Shown here: positions 10,521-21,026 of the stretch, one piece after another
How the letters are laid out: each line of letters begins with the position of its first letter
Position numbering within the stretch: position 1 is the first letter of the stretch
Source: Allolobophora icterica
Lineage: Eukaryota; Annelida; Clitellata; Crassiclitellata; Lumbricidae
Assembly: GCA_963556255.1 (NCBI GenBank)
Contig: OY744605.1
Location: 4,694,881 to 4,758,880 of the forward strand
Direction: 5' to 3'
Length of the DNA: 64,000 nt
The notes under the pieces: generated by a model
Database searches by the model: none
What the model was told of the DNA's origin: nothing
The model's input: only the letters and a program-made list of their open reading frames with translations
Program-made: the position numbers and the translations under genes

Positions 10521-10770
10521 AAAACATTACAACTAGCGAATAGAAGACAAAATATAAAAACGAACTGAAGTACATTTAACTTTAAAGACGTCGACGGCTT
10601 TTGCTGAAATAAAATATCGATCAACTTTGGAATCAATCAGATAATGAAATAACCATTATACTGTAGGTAATTGCAAGAGACCGTTGACGTTTGTATTAAA
10701 ACAATAACAACATTGATAACTCTGACGGCCGTAAGATGAGGCGAGAAATATATTACGTAATATTCATGTT

Positions 10771-10808
10771 CAGCACCTTTTCAATGCTATCACCGAAGGC
10801 TATATAAA
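10771..10808 (+). promoter_or_regulatory. snRNA-type promoter
   Basis: AGCACCTTTTCAATG and CTATATAAAT, 28 bp apart. It diverges from 10484-10520, about 250 bp away. Paralog at 40623. Confidence 0.6.
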
Positions 10809-10948
10809 TCTCAACCGCGTAATTATGGTTTGTTGTATCCAGTTTTCATAGCAGTTACGGAAACCACTAGACAAAAAAGTTTTAAGGACATAATAGTAGA
10901 CCCTAGGGTAGAAGCGCCACTTTCAAAACTGGAAAATTGAGAGGGGGG

Positions 10949-10987
10949 CACGTCAGCGGCTCTGGTAGCCAAAAGATGTTGTTAAAC
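10949..10987 (+). ncRNA. Module A hairpin, about 140 bp past promoter 10771-10808
   Basis: CACGTCAGCGGCTCTGGTAG, then CCAAAAGATGTTGTTAAAC. Arms pair partly (ACGTC with GATGT). A transcript from the upstream promoter to GTTAAAC would be about 155 nt. The paralog near 40797-40838 is more decayed. Confidence 0.35.
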
Positions 10988-11069
10988 ATTGAAAATCTCT
11001 ATTTGCCAATCTAATCATCATCACATGGCAGAGAGTACCGTTCAACCGAGCGATAGGAGTGCCTTTACA

Positions 11070-11110
11070 ACAGATTAGCGGCATTTTATGGCATCTAAAG
11101 CCGTTGACAT
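11070..11110 (-). ncRNA. Module A hairpin, degenerate
   Basis: Minus-strand GATGTCAACGGCTTTAGATG, CCATAAAATGCC and GCTAATC. The paralog at 40920-40960 reads GACGTCAGCGGCCTTTGATG. Weak stem. Confidence 0.3.
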
Positions 11111-11174
11111 CGATTGTAAAAAATGTTGTAAAGTTCTTTTTTCCAGCTGCTTCTTTTATAGCGAAACAATTTCA

Positions 11175-11400
11175 GTAAATAATGTTCTTTTATTGACAAG
11201 CTCACTGATAAACCGCAGTAAGTAACATTGCAACAATGAAACATGACTGTACAATTATCAAGATCTTATCGAACACACGTCTTGGCAGCCTGTTAGGCGC
11301 CCGCTCATTTTACTGCCAACCCTTAGCGAATGGAAGGCTGAGTCGATCTAGAAGGGTATTTCGGGCATTGCACCTTGTCTTTTCAAAATCTGATGTTGTT
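11175..11400 (-). mobile_element. SINE fragment (minus strand)
   Basis: Contains the complement of the SINE body: a tail facing left with GATAAACCGCAGTAAG, then CATGACTGTACAATTATC and AACACACGTCTTGGCAGCC. Related copies lie at 26400-26580, 41040-41225 and 44265-44400. Confidence 0.6.
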
Positions 11401-11409
11401 TAGGGGGGG

Positions 11410-11730
11410 GGGTGGTCCATAGAGTAGTGGTAACATCACTTGCGTGAAGAGCAGTAGGTAGCGGGATCGCTTCCCGCAACCCTCCCAAAGGTCCACTCAA
11501 CATATCATTCGCGAGATGGCGCGTTGTTAAAATGAGATGTAAGATGTGATGGGCGCCTTGAATGGCTGCCGTATACAGTTAAATTCGACTCCTGTAATAA
11601 CTTGTGATCATTGATAAACCGCAGGTCTCTCCCAGAGCCTCCACTCCTTGGGATTTTCCATACTGATTTGTAATCATACTGCGTAATTGTCAGTTTGAAA
11701 ATATTAAACGAAGATTATTATTATTACGAG
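11410..11730 (+). mobile_element. tRNA-derived SINE, with a TTGGGATTTTCC scrap near its 3' end
   Basis: Head GGTCCATAGAGTAGTGGTAA with B-box-like GCGGGATCGCTTCCC, body CGAGATGGCGCGTTGTTAA, tail AATCATACTGCGTAATTGTC and a TTATTATT run. Near 11627-11665 it holds CAGAGCCTCCACTCC plus TTGGGATTTTCC, which matches the repeat at 12325-12420. Confidence 0.6.
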
Positions 11731-11759
11731 GTTTGGCCGTCGAAACATCGAAACTGATT

Positions 11760-11820
11760 GGATGGATGGATCCCTAATTAAACGACATCTCATGGCAACA
11801 ATGATCGTTGACATCTTGTA
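11760..11820 (-). ncRNA. Module A hairpin
   Basis: Minus-strand GATGTC and GATGTC arms pair through two G-U wobbles around AACGATCATTGTTGCCATGA, then GTTTAAT. It is followed by GGGATCCATCCATCC, a short tail-like repeat. Confidence 0.35.
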
Positions 11821-11994
11821 TTTGTAATTGTAACAACTAACTCGATCGACTGACCGAAGTTGACTTTTGTACAATACGGATAGTTTTGAAAGTGTGATTT
11901 CACTCGGTTGTAAATAAATTCAGTTATATAGTGTACCTCGATCTTTACACCACCAGTATGTTAGTATAAATATTAACTTCGCCTTAACCGTAAC

Positions 11995-12130
11995 CGCCCC
12001 CCCCCCTCAAGGGCGGCACCTTGCATGGCTGCCAAACCGTGTGTTTAATTAAGATATTGATTGTACTTTCATGTTTCAATGTAATCTTACTGCGTCTGTC
12101 GGTTTGAAAGAATAGAGAATATAATATAAT
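11995..12130 (+). mobile_element. SINE 3' part
   Basis: GGGCGGCACCTTGCATGGC, then TTTCAATGTAATCTTACTGC and a TATAATATAAT tail. It lacks the tRNA-like head. Confidence 0.5.
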
Positions 12131-12321
12131 ATAATTCCCAATTTATTAAACGGATTAATGCAGCGGCTTTGTATATATAGAGTGGTAGACATGGCTTTAA
12201 GGGTGTGCAAGGAAACACATTGTGATGTAAATGAGGTGTCTAAAATATTACTAATACTCAAGGGAAGACAAATACAAATATGAAATGAAATACGATCAAC
12301 TTTAAAGACGCCTATTTGGGT

Positions 12322-12640
12322 CTCTCCCAGAACCTCCACTCCTTGGGATTTTCCCAAGATCTTCGGAATTAGCGAATCGACTTGGGATTTTGGGATTTTC
12401 CATAGCAATCTGGGGATTTTTACATTCATAATATTTAATTTAGAGTGATAACAATAATCACTTGTTGACTTGTTGTCGTTGAGTGACTCGTTGGCAATGT
12501 GTCTACTGTGGGGGGGGGGAAACAAGTTTCCTGGGGGGGGGGGATTTTCCACCCCAACACGTGTCTACATTACGATATTGCTGGATTCTGGGGGGGAAAC
12601 ATCAATCCTGGGGGGGGAAATTTACCCCCCCAAAGACGTC
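12322..12640. repeat. TTGGGATTTT repeats and long G runs
   Basis: CTTGGGATTTTCC-like units recur at 12340-12420, and G runs of seven or more at 12508, 12532, 12590 and 12611 alternate with AAAC and ATTTTCC. On the plus strand the G runs could form a quadruplex. The units resemble the subterminal repeats of the hAT element at 21027-21853. More units lie at 13010-13065. I could not find element ends. Confidence 0.5.
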
Positions 12641-13354
12641 TAGATTATTCACTGTGTCTACTGCTATTGGTCAGTTACTTCTGTAGCTTACTTACACTTA
12701 ACTTGTGAATATAACGTCATTTCCTCAACCGTAGATTATCCATACATTTTATCTCCGATTCCGAAGTCCCGAATTTTTACGTATTTATTAAAGGAAAAGG
12801 AATAAATCGTCATAAAATCATAATGTAAACAGTTAAAAACTGGAATTTGTCATGGCATCGTCACACTGGAGCCTAAGCGCATAAGAAAGCAAGAGTATGG
12901 TATAGAGTCTGTACCCTACTCTTGCTTGCTTATACTTGCTCTCTATACTAGAGACAACCATTCAACGAGGAATGGCTGTATGGCTGCTTAATTAAGTTTT
13001 GAGTTACTTGGGATTTTTTAGACCATCTTGGGATTTTTTCTGGCAAGAACTTGGGATTTCTGAAAATGGAGAGGGCAAGCGCTAGTCTCTTCGCATGGAA
13101 CCGTCCTTTTCTCCCCTTTCGACTAGAGCTTCTTACCCTCTCTCCTCTCCAATTCCGTAACGTTAAACATTGCATAATGCGACACTTACTGTCATGTCAT
13201 GTCGCCGTGGTCGCTATGCGATGGTATACGCTACATGAATGGGTCAACATTGTCCAGCATTTCCTGTCTCGTACTGCAGCCATTAGTCTGGTTCCAGATA
13301 GTCCAATCCATTTTATAATGTTGTAAATCCAGGATATTCTTGCGACACTTACTA

Positions 13355-13390
13355 CACACCCTTAAAACGTTTCAAAACGTCGCTATATAA
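13355..13390 (+). promoter_or_regulatory. snRNA-type promoter
   Basis: CACACCCTTAAAACG and CTATATAA, 28 bp apart. Related to 1004-1040. About 50 bp further lies GACGTTATCAGCTG and GTCGTTAAA (13438-13465), a possible decayed module A. Confidence 0.55.
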
Positions 13391-13533
13391 TCGTCTTCCA
13401 CAGGACAAATATTGTTAAACACAATACTCTAAATCATAGACGTTATCAGCTGTATGTCGTTAAAAATGAATAATGATGACATTGTAAAGTTATGTTGTGA
13501 GTTTTTGTGACACAAGCACACAAACACAGACAG

Positions 13534-13534
<1 letters not shown>

Positions 13535-13622
<88 letters not shown>
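13535..13622. repeat. (AC)n / (ACGC)n compound microsatellite
   Basis: About 43 bp of AC repeats run into about 45 bp of CGCA repeats. The overlapping open frames (TH and AR/AC runs) are artefacts. Confidence 0.97.
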
Positions 13623-13738
13623 CAAAGTTTAGAAATGCTGAACCTCGCCCGCCCTTTGATGCACAAACAGACTGGAAGGGGTACATTTTCACTTCAGCGT
13701 AGAACGCTCGTCGATAAGCTTGTGCAGTGAGCCTAGGT

Positions 13739-14762
13739 TTAACCCTCGGGCTACCAAGGGGGGTGGTTACCACCCCCCCTACGTTTTTCTGCAAAATTTT
13801 TTTTAGCACATGGAATATAATTTTGACATTTTAGGTAGCTGTAGGGGGTCCATTTGCACACATTTTGAGATAAAAGTCGTGATGATATCCCACGCCATAA
13901 AAAAGTTATACCCGATATAGCCTAGGTACCACCTATGGAATCAGGAATTTCTCTCGTCAGCTGTTGGCTGTTGCCGACTATAAAGGTATTCATTATTCTT
14001 CCTGGAAGAGAAACAACTATGCCATTCTTTAGAGGGAATGTAGGGCTATATTTGCTTGCTTAGTTATTTGTCTTTTGAAAACCGGAAGTGATCATAATAA
14101 ATAATAATACGCTTTATCAGTGTGAAAATCACTGATGCAACATCACAACGTAAACCGATATGGTTGTTTATGGGGAAGGGCTATAAACAGTCAAAGTAGA
14201 ATGCTAACAGAGTAAAGCAGTGCTGTGAAGTGTTCAAGAAGCCGGTTTGCAGGAAGCATTCGCACAAAACAATGAAAGTAACTTGCAATAACTGCAAGGA
14301 CCCTTGACGTATTTGACTGCTGGGAAAAATTACATGATTTCTTGTTTCATGTTGATATAGCTGCACGCCTTTGGGTTCTGCCTGTAACTAAAACAGACTT
14401 TGGAATAGTTTGTATTGTTGAAAATTAAGTCTCATTATATTTACAATATTCTTGGATACATAGTTCATTTTCAAAACCCACATCATTTATATTTTTTTAT
14501 CCAAATAGTACAAATTGTGTGGGATAATATCAGATATCGTTAAATGGACCGGTGCCCTTGTTAAAAACTATATAATTTCGAGATGGATTCATATATTTTA
14601 CAACTAAATATACCATTCTTTTCAGAAATGAATGCTGAATCAAATGCTATATTACATGATATGATATTTGAAACCAAACACGAAATTCCGGGGGGGGTGG
14701 TAACCACCCCCCCCCCCTTGGTAGCCGATGTCACAAAAAAACCTTGGTAGCCTGAGGGTTAA
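13739..14762 (+). mobile_element. Non-autonomous piggyBac-type element (about 1 kb)
   Basis: TTAA flanks both ends (13739-13742, 14759-14762). The ends read CCCTCGGGCTACCAAGG and the complement of CCCTCAGGCTACCAAGG. Each end also has a GGTTACCACCCC-type subterminal repeat. The plus strand around 14215-14300 translates to KKPVCRKHSHKTMKVTCNNC, resembling the C-terminal cysteine-rich domain of piggyBac transposases, so this is probably a deletion derivative. The site resembles module C; the uninterrupted version with one TTAA is near 35263. Confidence 0.88.
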
Positions 14763-14944
14763 AGTATTACTTTAGAAATCAGGAATATACGAGCACGACC
14801 AACCTCTTCACGAGGTTGCGGCAGAGTTTAATTTAGTGTTTTAATGTGAAATTTAGGTAAATTACGTTAAAAATTCTTTCTGCATATATGGTTATGTAAC
14901 TGAAGTTATTTTTCTATGGCATTGAATTGCGTGGTTCAGTGTAT

Positions 14945-15105
14945 TTTGATGAGGATGGACTTGGACTCAGACTCGGACTTGGACTCGATCTTTAGTGATT
15001 CGGACTCGGACTCGGACTCGAACACCTCAGGACTCGGACTCGACTCGGACTCGGCCTAGACGGACTCGGACTTGACTCGGACTCGGCTTAGGTGGACTCG
15101 ACTAC
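14945..15105. repeat. GGACTCG minisatellite
   Basis: About 20 imperfect units of GGACTCG or GACTCGGACTTG. The minus-strand open frame ending here runs through LINE and satellite DNA. Confidence 0.9.
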
Positions 15106-15159
15106 ATCACTGCTCCCTTGTACATGACATCCGTCCATTCTGCTTCCAATTCCTGAGGA

Positions 15160-16020
15160 CTCAGATCGGCCACGCGAGGGGATTTTACTGTACTTCGCAC
15201 AAACCGGAAGTTTGGTAGTCGTGCCTTCTCGATCTCAGTACCTATAGAATGGAACAGTCTTCCAACCTCCGTCAATGCGCATCTGTAGTACAATTCAAAT
15301 CTAAATTAAAAACTCACCTATTCACATTGTACTCAATCAATCAATCAATCAATTAGACATTTATATAGCGCGCTCTTCAAGGCAACTATTCAGAGGCGCT
15401 CCCAGTCCAACCTCGACGAAAGAGAACAGCCTTAAGAGCAGAGAAGAAAGAGGTGGAGGAGTCTCGAGGGAGAGACCGCAGTCCAACAGGAAGGCCATTC
15501 CAGATAGTGGGACCGGCAACGGAGAATGCTCGCTGCTGCATGGTTGCAGTGCGAGCGAAAGGAACATGTAAGTCACCGCGGGCGGTGGAACGGAGTGAAC
15601 GGCGACCAAGAAGTGCGGACGCTGGAAAACAGAGCTCACGTAGATAGAAAGGAGCGCGGCCAAGCTGACACTGCCAGACAATAGAAGCAACCCGGTATAC
15701 AATGCGTTGCGAAAAAGGAAGCCAGTGGAGGACGTCACGCATGTAGTCAGACACGTGACCAAACTTAGGGATGCGCCCAACGAGGCGCGCAGCAGAGCGT
15801 AGAACGCGTTCAAGGCAATGCAGTCGAGTGTGAGGGAGACCAATATAGAGAGAACAGCAGTAATCAAGTCGACAGGTAATGAAAGCATGAACGAGAGTAG
15901 CTGCGTGTTTGGAAGAGAGAGAGCGGGAGACCAATGACTAGAAGTGTTGCGCAACGCGCTTCTGTGCAAGACTTGTTTTGTTGAAGCGCGCTATAACTTT
16001 TTAGTTGTATTGTATTGTAT
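15160..16020 (+). mobile_element. CR1/L2-like LINE 3' end, split by another LINE
   Basis: Plus-strand 15170-15330 translates to RGDFTVLRTNRKFGSRAFSI and VPIEWNSLP, the C-terminal block of CR1/L2-like ORF2. The 3' tail (TTGAAGCGCGCTATAACTTT and a TTGTA run) resumes at about 15975-16020. Between them sits the minus-strand LINE at 15329-15970. Confidence 0.75.
15329..15970 (-). mobile_element. CR1/L2-like LINE, 5'-truncated, nested
   Basis: A 182-codon minus-strand open frame (15934-15386) covers the RT C-terminal region. Signatures are LVHAFITCRLDYCCSLYIGL, LHWLPFSQRIVYR, RAFSVAGPTIWNGLP and SFFSALKAVLF. It ends with a stop, then CCTTGAAGAGCGCGCTATAT and an ATTG microsatellite, the normal tail of this clade. 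The RT active site is absent because of 5' truncation. The open frame is unusually clean, suggesting a recent insertion. Confidence 0.88.
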
Positions 16021-16046
16021 AAATATATTATGTAACGATAATAATC

Positions 16047-16083
16047 GACACCTTTTCTACGTTGTCAGCAAAACTATATAAAA
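16047..16083 (+). promoter_or_regulatory. snRNA-type promoter
   Basis: GACACCTTTTCTACG and CTATATAAAA, 27 bp apart. A module A hairpin lies about 145 bp downstream. Confidence 0.6.
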
Positions 16084-16104
16084 GTCACTAAGTTTAATCG
16101 ATAA

Positions 16105-16267
16105 TCTTGGATGCGTCACAACCAACTCCATGAACCCAGAACCATCTTAAATATACGCATGGAGACCAATGACAATATGAAACGAATCAAGAAACTGAAC
16201 TTATATATAAATGCAATTAATTTTTAAAGACGTCAACGTCATAGCGACCATAATGGTGTCGTTAAAC
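16105..16267 (+). ncRNA. Candidate small RNA ending in module A hairpin
   Basis: The predicted start lies about 25 bp past the TATA of 16047-16083. Arms GACGTC (16229) and GGTGTC (16255) pair with two wobbles around AACGTCATAGCGACCATAAT, then GTTAAAC at 16261. Length would be about 160 nt. The tail continues with AGTTGGAATAATAAAA. Confidence 0.4.
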
Positions 16268-16381
16268 AGTTGGAATAATAAAATAGGTAATCGAACTGAG
16301 GCGCTTAGATTATGTTGTGGAGACCCTAGTGGTACTGCAGCCTCAGAACTTTAAAACGAATGTGGAGAGTTACCTCTTCAT

Positions 16382-17597
16382 TTAACCCTCGAGTGCCCAA
16401 GCTATTTTTTGGTACACGAATGCCCAACGGGGGGGTCCGACCGGACCCCAATGTTTTCATTGTGATATCTGGAGAACGGATTGGAATATTTTAACGGGAT
16501 TTGGCTTGTTATAATCCAAATTCAATTTGCAATCGACTGATTTATGGTATTTCACAATAGCACCACCTGGTGAAACTTTATTTGAACTTTAATAGGGGGT
16601 CTACTCTTTTGTAGTTTTTTGCAATTTCGGTTTTTTTCGCAGGTATTCAATTGTACGCATGTAGTTGTTGCCTGGTTGTGGGGTACAGGAATGGAATATT
16701 TTAACGGGATTTGGCTTGTTATAATCCAAATTCAATTTGCATTCGACTGATATATGGTATTTCACAATAACTTGCGTTAAACATTTATTTCTGGGCTGTT
16801 AAACCATGTGCCAGTATGACCATCAGCCGCATACCTTGGGGTGTCCTTGGTATATGCTATGGTTGAGGGGTACAGGAATGGAATATTTTAACGGGATTTG
16901 GCTTGTTATAATCCAAATTCAATTTGCATTCGACTGATATATGGTATTTCACAATAACTTGCGTTAAACATTTATTTCTGGGCTGTTAAACCATGTGCCA
17001 GTATGACCATCAGCCGCATACCTTGGGGTGTCCTTGGTATATGCTATGGTTGAGGGGTACAGGAATGGAATATTTTAACGGGATTTGGCTTGTTATAATC
17101 CAAATTCAATTTGCATTCGACTGATATATGGTATTTCACAATAACTTGCGTTAAACATTTATTTCTGGGCTGTTAAACCATGTGCCAGTATGACCATCAG
17201 CCGCATACCTTGGGGTGTCCTTGGTATATGCTATGGTTGAGGGGTACAGGAATGGAATATTTTAACGGGATTTGGCTTGTTATAATCCAAATTCAATTTG
17301 CAATCGACTGATATATGGTATTTTACAACAACGTGCGTTAAAAAATTTATTTATGGGCTGGTAAACCATGTGCCAGTATGACCATCAGCCGCATATCTTG
17401 GGGGTGTCCTTGGTATATGGTATGGTTGTGGGCTACCGGGTGGTAGAATGATCACGCAAAATATATCAAACGAAGCACAATTGAACGCTTTAGGATGTCC
17501 TAACACCATTTTTACAAGTTCGTAGCCGTTCTAAAGTTATCGTGGAAAAGCGGGTCTGGGGTCCGGTCGGACCCCCCCTTGGGCATTCGAGGGTTAA
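16382..17597. mobile_element. piggyBac-type MITE with an internal tandem repeat (1.2 kb)
   Basis: TTAA at 16382-16385 and 17594-17597. The ends CCCTCGAGTGCCCAAG and the complement of CCCTCGAATGCCCAAG match with one difference. Inside each end lies a perfect 20-bp inverted repeat, GGGGGTCCGACCGGACCCCA, which is itself largely palindromic. No transposase is encoded. Confidence 0.88.
16680..17440. repeat. 187-bp tandem repeat inside the piggyBac MITE
   Basis: The marker GGAATATTTTAACGGG recurs at 16693, 16880, 17067 and 17254, exactly 187 bp apart. The three complete units look identical; the last is diverged, and a related partial unit lies at 16482. Perfect identity suggests very recent expansion. 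Confidence 0.95.
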
Positions 17598-17599
17598 GG

Positions 17600-18180
17600 C
17601 GACTTTAAAATTCAGCAAATTTTTGGACTAAAATTTTTGGTAATAAATTTCACCCATTTAAACCAGCAATTAAAAACCACTATAACAGGGAGCATTCCAT
17701 CTACATGCATACTCGTACCTCTGATTTCCTTTCTTCACTTAATACTTCATTTACTTAGCCTTCCTTCTCCTTTGCAAAAGGAAGGAGGGCGACGTCAACT
17801 GCGTTGGCTGTCGTAAGATGTCGATGAACACTGGAAACTTCTAATATTTACCAATGACGTCCTATATTCCTGCAGCGTGAACTGTACACGTTTCCTTTCT
17901 GTCAAAGACAGTGGCCTTTGATGCCGACAGATGTCGTTAATTAAACTGTAGGACTCCATCCAGTGCCATTCTTTTGTGGTGCTAGTCCCAAGCCTGGTTA
18001 AATAAAGAGGGCGATGCTAATCACTTTCGTTACGACACAACGGCGTCAGTTTGACCATGCATCTATAGACATATTATAAGAAATGCATGGTAAGATCAAG
18101 GCGAAATGGCAGCCAGATGATGTTGCTAAACATTGAATGTCTTACTCTGAGGATCGAGATTGCCGAAGTCACTGATCCAG
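17600..18180. other. Module fragments, no gene
   Basis: Holds module A-like hairpins at about 17788-17830 (GACGTC / GATGTC) and 17905-17945, and a plus-strand module B at about 17975-18055. No clear PSE-TATA pair is seen. Confidence 0.45.
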
Positions 18181-18679
18181 AGAGACCCACAGCTTAAACG
18201 GTACCATTTAAACTCAAATCGTTATTTGTCATAATTATATCGTACATTACCAAAAACAATAGCGGTATAAAAAATATTTACCTCAGATAATTTTACAAGA
18301 TTAAGGGATTTCCGTTTCCTATAATCGTGTGCTTTGTTAATCAGTCATCGCATAATTGTTGATTTTTAATGATCCTATATTTTGGTGACCATTATTCTAT
18401 TGAAAAACTATCTCAAACACCGTCGCACTAAACATTATTAGATCACATCAACTTTAAAATAACATTAAACCATATTACGGTTTATTTCTTTTATAAAATA
18501 TGTCTATTAAAACAATATATGATATCACCGCTATTCTATATCACATATTTAAATTTAGTTTTCAAATCCACTACGTGTACAACGCCGTTGTGATGACGCA
18601 CAAAGGTACAATCGAAGGCCAATAGAACTTGCCTACTTACTTGCTTACAACAATACTTATTTACTTACTTAGTACTTAG

Positions 18680-19040
18680 TCCTTCCCATGCAAGTCTGTT
18701 CATCGGACATCGCATCCTCTCCATTCGTTTTTCTCCACTGACAGTCTTTCAGTCTCGTCTCACGACATCTCAAGGAACGCCATGTCGCCTCTCATGGATT
18801 CCGACAGTTTCAAGCACCTCAAGTCGCCAGTTCAAGATTCCGTGGTCTTCTCCTTTTCCTTTTCCCCATGGATCCAGCTCATCGCATGGTTGGATCTTCT
18901 ATCCTTGTCCATACGAACCACGTGTCCCATCGATTATGAACTTCTCTTCCTGATATTCTTCTCTGTTTTATCCTCTCGCTTCCTATCTCTAATGACTCTA
19001 CTCCGTTGCACAATATCATACAGCAGAGATAGAACAGCTT
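18680..19040 (-). mobile_element. LINE ORF2 C-terminal scrap
   Basis: Minus-strand tail of the same LINE family as 61780-62174, recognisable from the complement of GAACCACGTGTCCCATC and TTCCCCATGGATCCAGCTC. Frame broken. A TTAC microsatellite adjoins at 18650-18670. Further copies are at 59530-59745 and 63300-63500. Confidence 0.6.
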
Positions 19041-19051
19041 CACGCAGCTGC

Positions 19052-19089
19052 ATTATATAAGGACTGATTGACAACGCTTTAAAGGTGTC
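19052..19089 (-). promoter_or_regulatory. snRNA-type promoter
   Basis: Minus-strand GACACCTTTAAAGCG, then CTTATATAATG. Past the TATA comes GCAGCTGC, shared with relatives at 45467, 51025 and 62202. Confidence 0.6.
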
Positions 19090-19225
19090 CAATAAAACGC
19101 AATGTTTAAGCATTCTTTGATCCCTTCAGAAACATCTTCTGACTGTGAAGATGGCTGTCTTTGTCGTTACATTTTAATACACAAAATCTAACCTGCTTCG
19201 TCTCTGTTACTGGCCATTATGTAGA

Positions 19226-19330
19226 TATTTTCTGTTTAACAAATCTGTCAGACCAAAGATAATTAGCGTCACCCTTTTCATTTATCCAGGCCTCGGAGTA
19301 ACACTACCCGGGCATACGAAGCAGTGGCGG
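19226..19330 (-). ncRNA. Module B unit, decayed stem
   Basis: Minus-strand CGAGGCCTGGATAAATG, GACGCTAATTATCTTTGG and GTTAAACAG-like end. The second arm is AGATTT, so the stem is mostly lost. Same block at 34430, 47420, 51370 and 63930. Confidence 0.35.
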
Positions 19331-19725
19331 CGTTACAATGTGTATTCGGTAATTAAGTCGCTTTTCTTGGTCTGATTGACATACTGATTAAAAAAGATCC
19401 CGTCTTCAAAGATGAGGATTTTAAGTCAATGTAAGAAATACATTGATGAGTTGCCAATGTAAACTGATCGAGTAAGAAGTGTTAATGTAATATTAAATTA
19501 GGTGTAAGTGCAGTAAAACGGAAAAAGTAATATATTGTTTTGCACACAAGTGAAAGCCGAACCTAAATAAGCAACTAAAGTCGGCATAGATGGAATTTTT
19601 AGACACCTCTTTTAAGCATTAGATTTCCTAACATAAGTAGAATAAATCTGGTGATGCCACAACTGGATCACTCTTGCTTTAGTAATGAGAACTGCCACTC
19701 ACTGCAATCCACCACAGCCATTACA

Positions 19726-19905
19726 CCAGTAGTGCCAGTCCAAAGTCTGGAGGAGGAGGAGGAGGAGGAGGAGGGCGACGTTAATAATCTGTGTCATGAC
19801 ACAACCTCTTTAAACAGGTACTACACGCACTACGTGTCCATAGAATGATTGGCGTCGCCCTCTTCCATATCAATGCTTCGGACTGGCACAAACTGTTCGT
19901 AGCAG
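19726..19905. repeat. Head-to-head module B palindrome
   Basis: Plus-strand module B (GTAGTGCCAGTCC...TTTAAACAG) is followed after about 15 bp by a minus-strand module B (GTGTCC...GGCGTCGCCCTC...GGACTGGCAC). An AGG run at 19749-19775 expands the first arm. Other copies: 34895-35065, 47931-48080 and 52150-52310. A weak plus-strand PSE (19602) lies about 125 bp upstream. Confidence 0.55.
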
Positions 19906-19984
19906 TGAAGTAGAAAATGGCACAGCGTCTGCTTCTTCATCTTTCTCTGCTGATGGCAAACTTATCTGACCGTAGCCGAGTCAA

Positions 19985-20130
19985 CAAAGCGAAGCGAAGC
20001 AGCCGCTTCCCTCTGATCTCTCTGGCAAGCTGACTCGGATCATCACTTGGAATCTCTGACTTGACGCAGCGCTCGTGAATAAGCTGGTGCCCTGCGATTA
20101 GCTTTAGAATAGCGTATTAGAAATTTGGCT
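19985..20130. repeat. Module C (representative copy)
   Basis: A third recurrent module: CTCTCTGGCAAGCTGACTCG, GACGCAGCGCTCGTGAATAA, GCTGGTGCCCTGCG and GCGTATTAGAAATTTGG. Plus-strand copies: about 8890-8960, 35155-35285, 38035-38090, 48225-48300, 52440-52515. Minus-strand copies: 8085-8215, 21900-21995, 27195-27345, 37075-37205, 42115-42185. It usually abuts module B. Role unknown. Confidence 0.55.
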
Positions 20131-20440
20131 TTTACGATAACGATTACGTTTTAAGGACATGCATATCCTTTGCGTTTGCAAGTACTTCTTAATAAAGAAT
20201 ATTCCTACTTATTTACGATTATGATTCAAAGGCTTCAGAAACAGCTTTTAAACAAAAACAGCTGTGTGCCTCGCTACAGACTGTGGACCCGCCTCCAAAG
20301 ACGGGACCAGCAGGGCATCCTCGTCATGATAAGATGGAAGTATCAGAAGCGGCATTGACGTCGGTAGAGAGCATAGAGCATTGCTCTCACTGTTTGAAGG
20401 CTCTTTACGTTTCAACTAAGTAACAAAGAATGGTTTCCGA

Positions 20441-20479
20441 GTTTAACGACATCTTATGGTACCAAAGGGCGTTGACGTA
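20441..20479 (-). ncRNA. Module A hairpin, downstream of weak promoter at 20625
   Basis: Minus-strand ACGTC and GATGT arms around AACGCCCTTTGGTACCATAA, then GTTAAAC. The PSE at 20625 (GACACCTTTAACATAG) is good but the TATA has decayed to GTAAATTAC. Confidence 0.4.
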
Positions 20480-21026
20480 AATAGAAATTATTTGTGAACA
20501 TTTCTCAGCATTCATTTGGCGTAATGCAGTTAGCTACCTATGAAAATTTATAGGACTCAATTAACTAAAATGTCAAGCGATTTGTCATTATGTGTAATTT
20601 ACACTAAAACTATGTTAAAGGTGTCGATGGAGTGTTGCAATAAATAACGGCAGCTTATGCAGAAATAAATAAATCAACATTCACGAGATCGTAAAACTCC
20701 TCCACTACTCTATCTGTGGTAGTGCCAGTCCCAAGCTTTGAGTACCTTACATGCAAATTAGCAGTGTGGAAGTTACAGTTTCCGGTTTAATTTAAATACA
20801 ACATCCTAACCGAGAAAGTATTTTTTTATTAAGCTATCGCAGCTGTGGGTAAAATCCGGTCATGTGTTCTTCGTCGATGGATATATACAGTTTTCTTTCT
20901 TGCATGTAAGAACCCCTGCAAAGCGTGCCCTGGAGAGTCCAAGACATCGGAAAACAGCCAGGTATCAGCTTGTTCACATAATTGTTCGTATGTCGGATTG
21001 TTGCAGGGGAGGTATCTCATTTGAAT

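Larger units (their letters stand above)
7930..11560. repeat. Segmental duplication block 2, copy a
   Basis: Collinear with 36910-41357. Copy a has a SINE at 10237-10453 missing from copy b. Copy b has a piggyBac element at 39277-40295, a second insert at 41355 and one near 37335-37605. The single TTAA near 10186 is the empty site for the copy b piggyBac. Confidence 0.85.

Noticed and set aside
16680..17440. CRISPR-like regular repeats
   Set aside because: Units are 187 bp, directly adjacent without spacers, and lie inside a piggyBac MITE in eukaryotic DNA.
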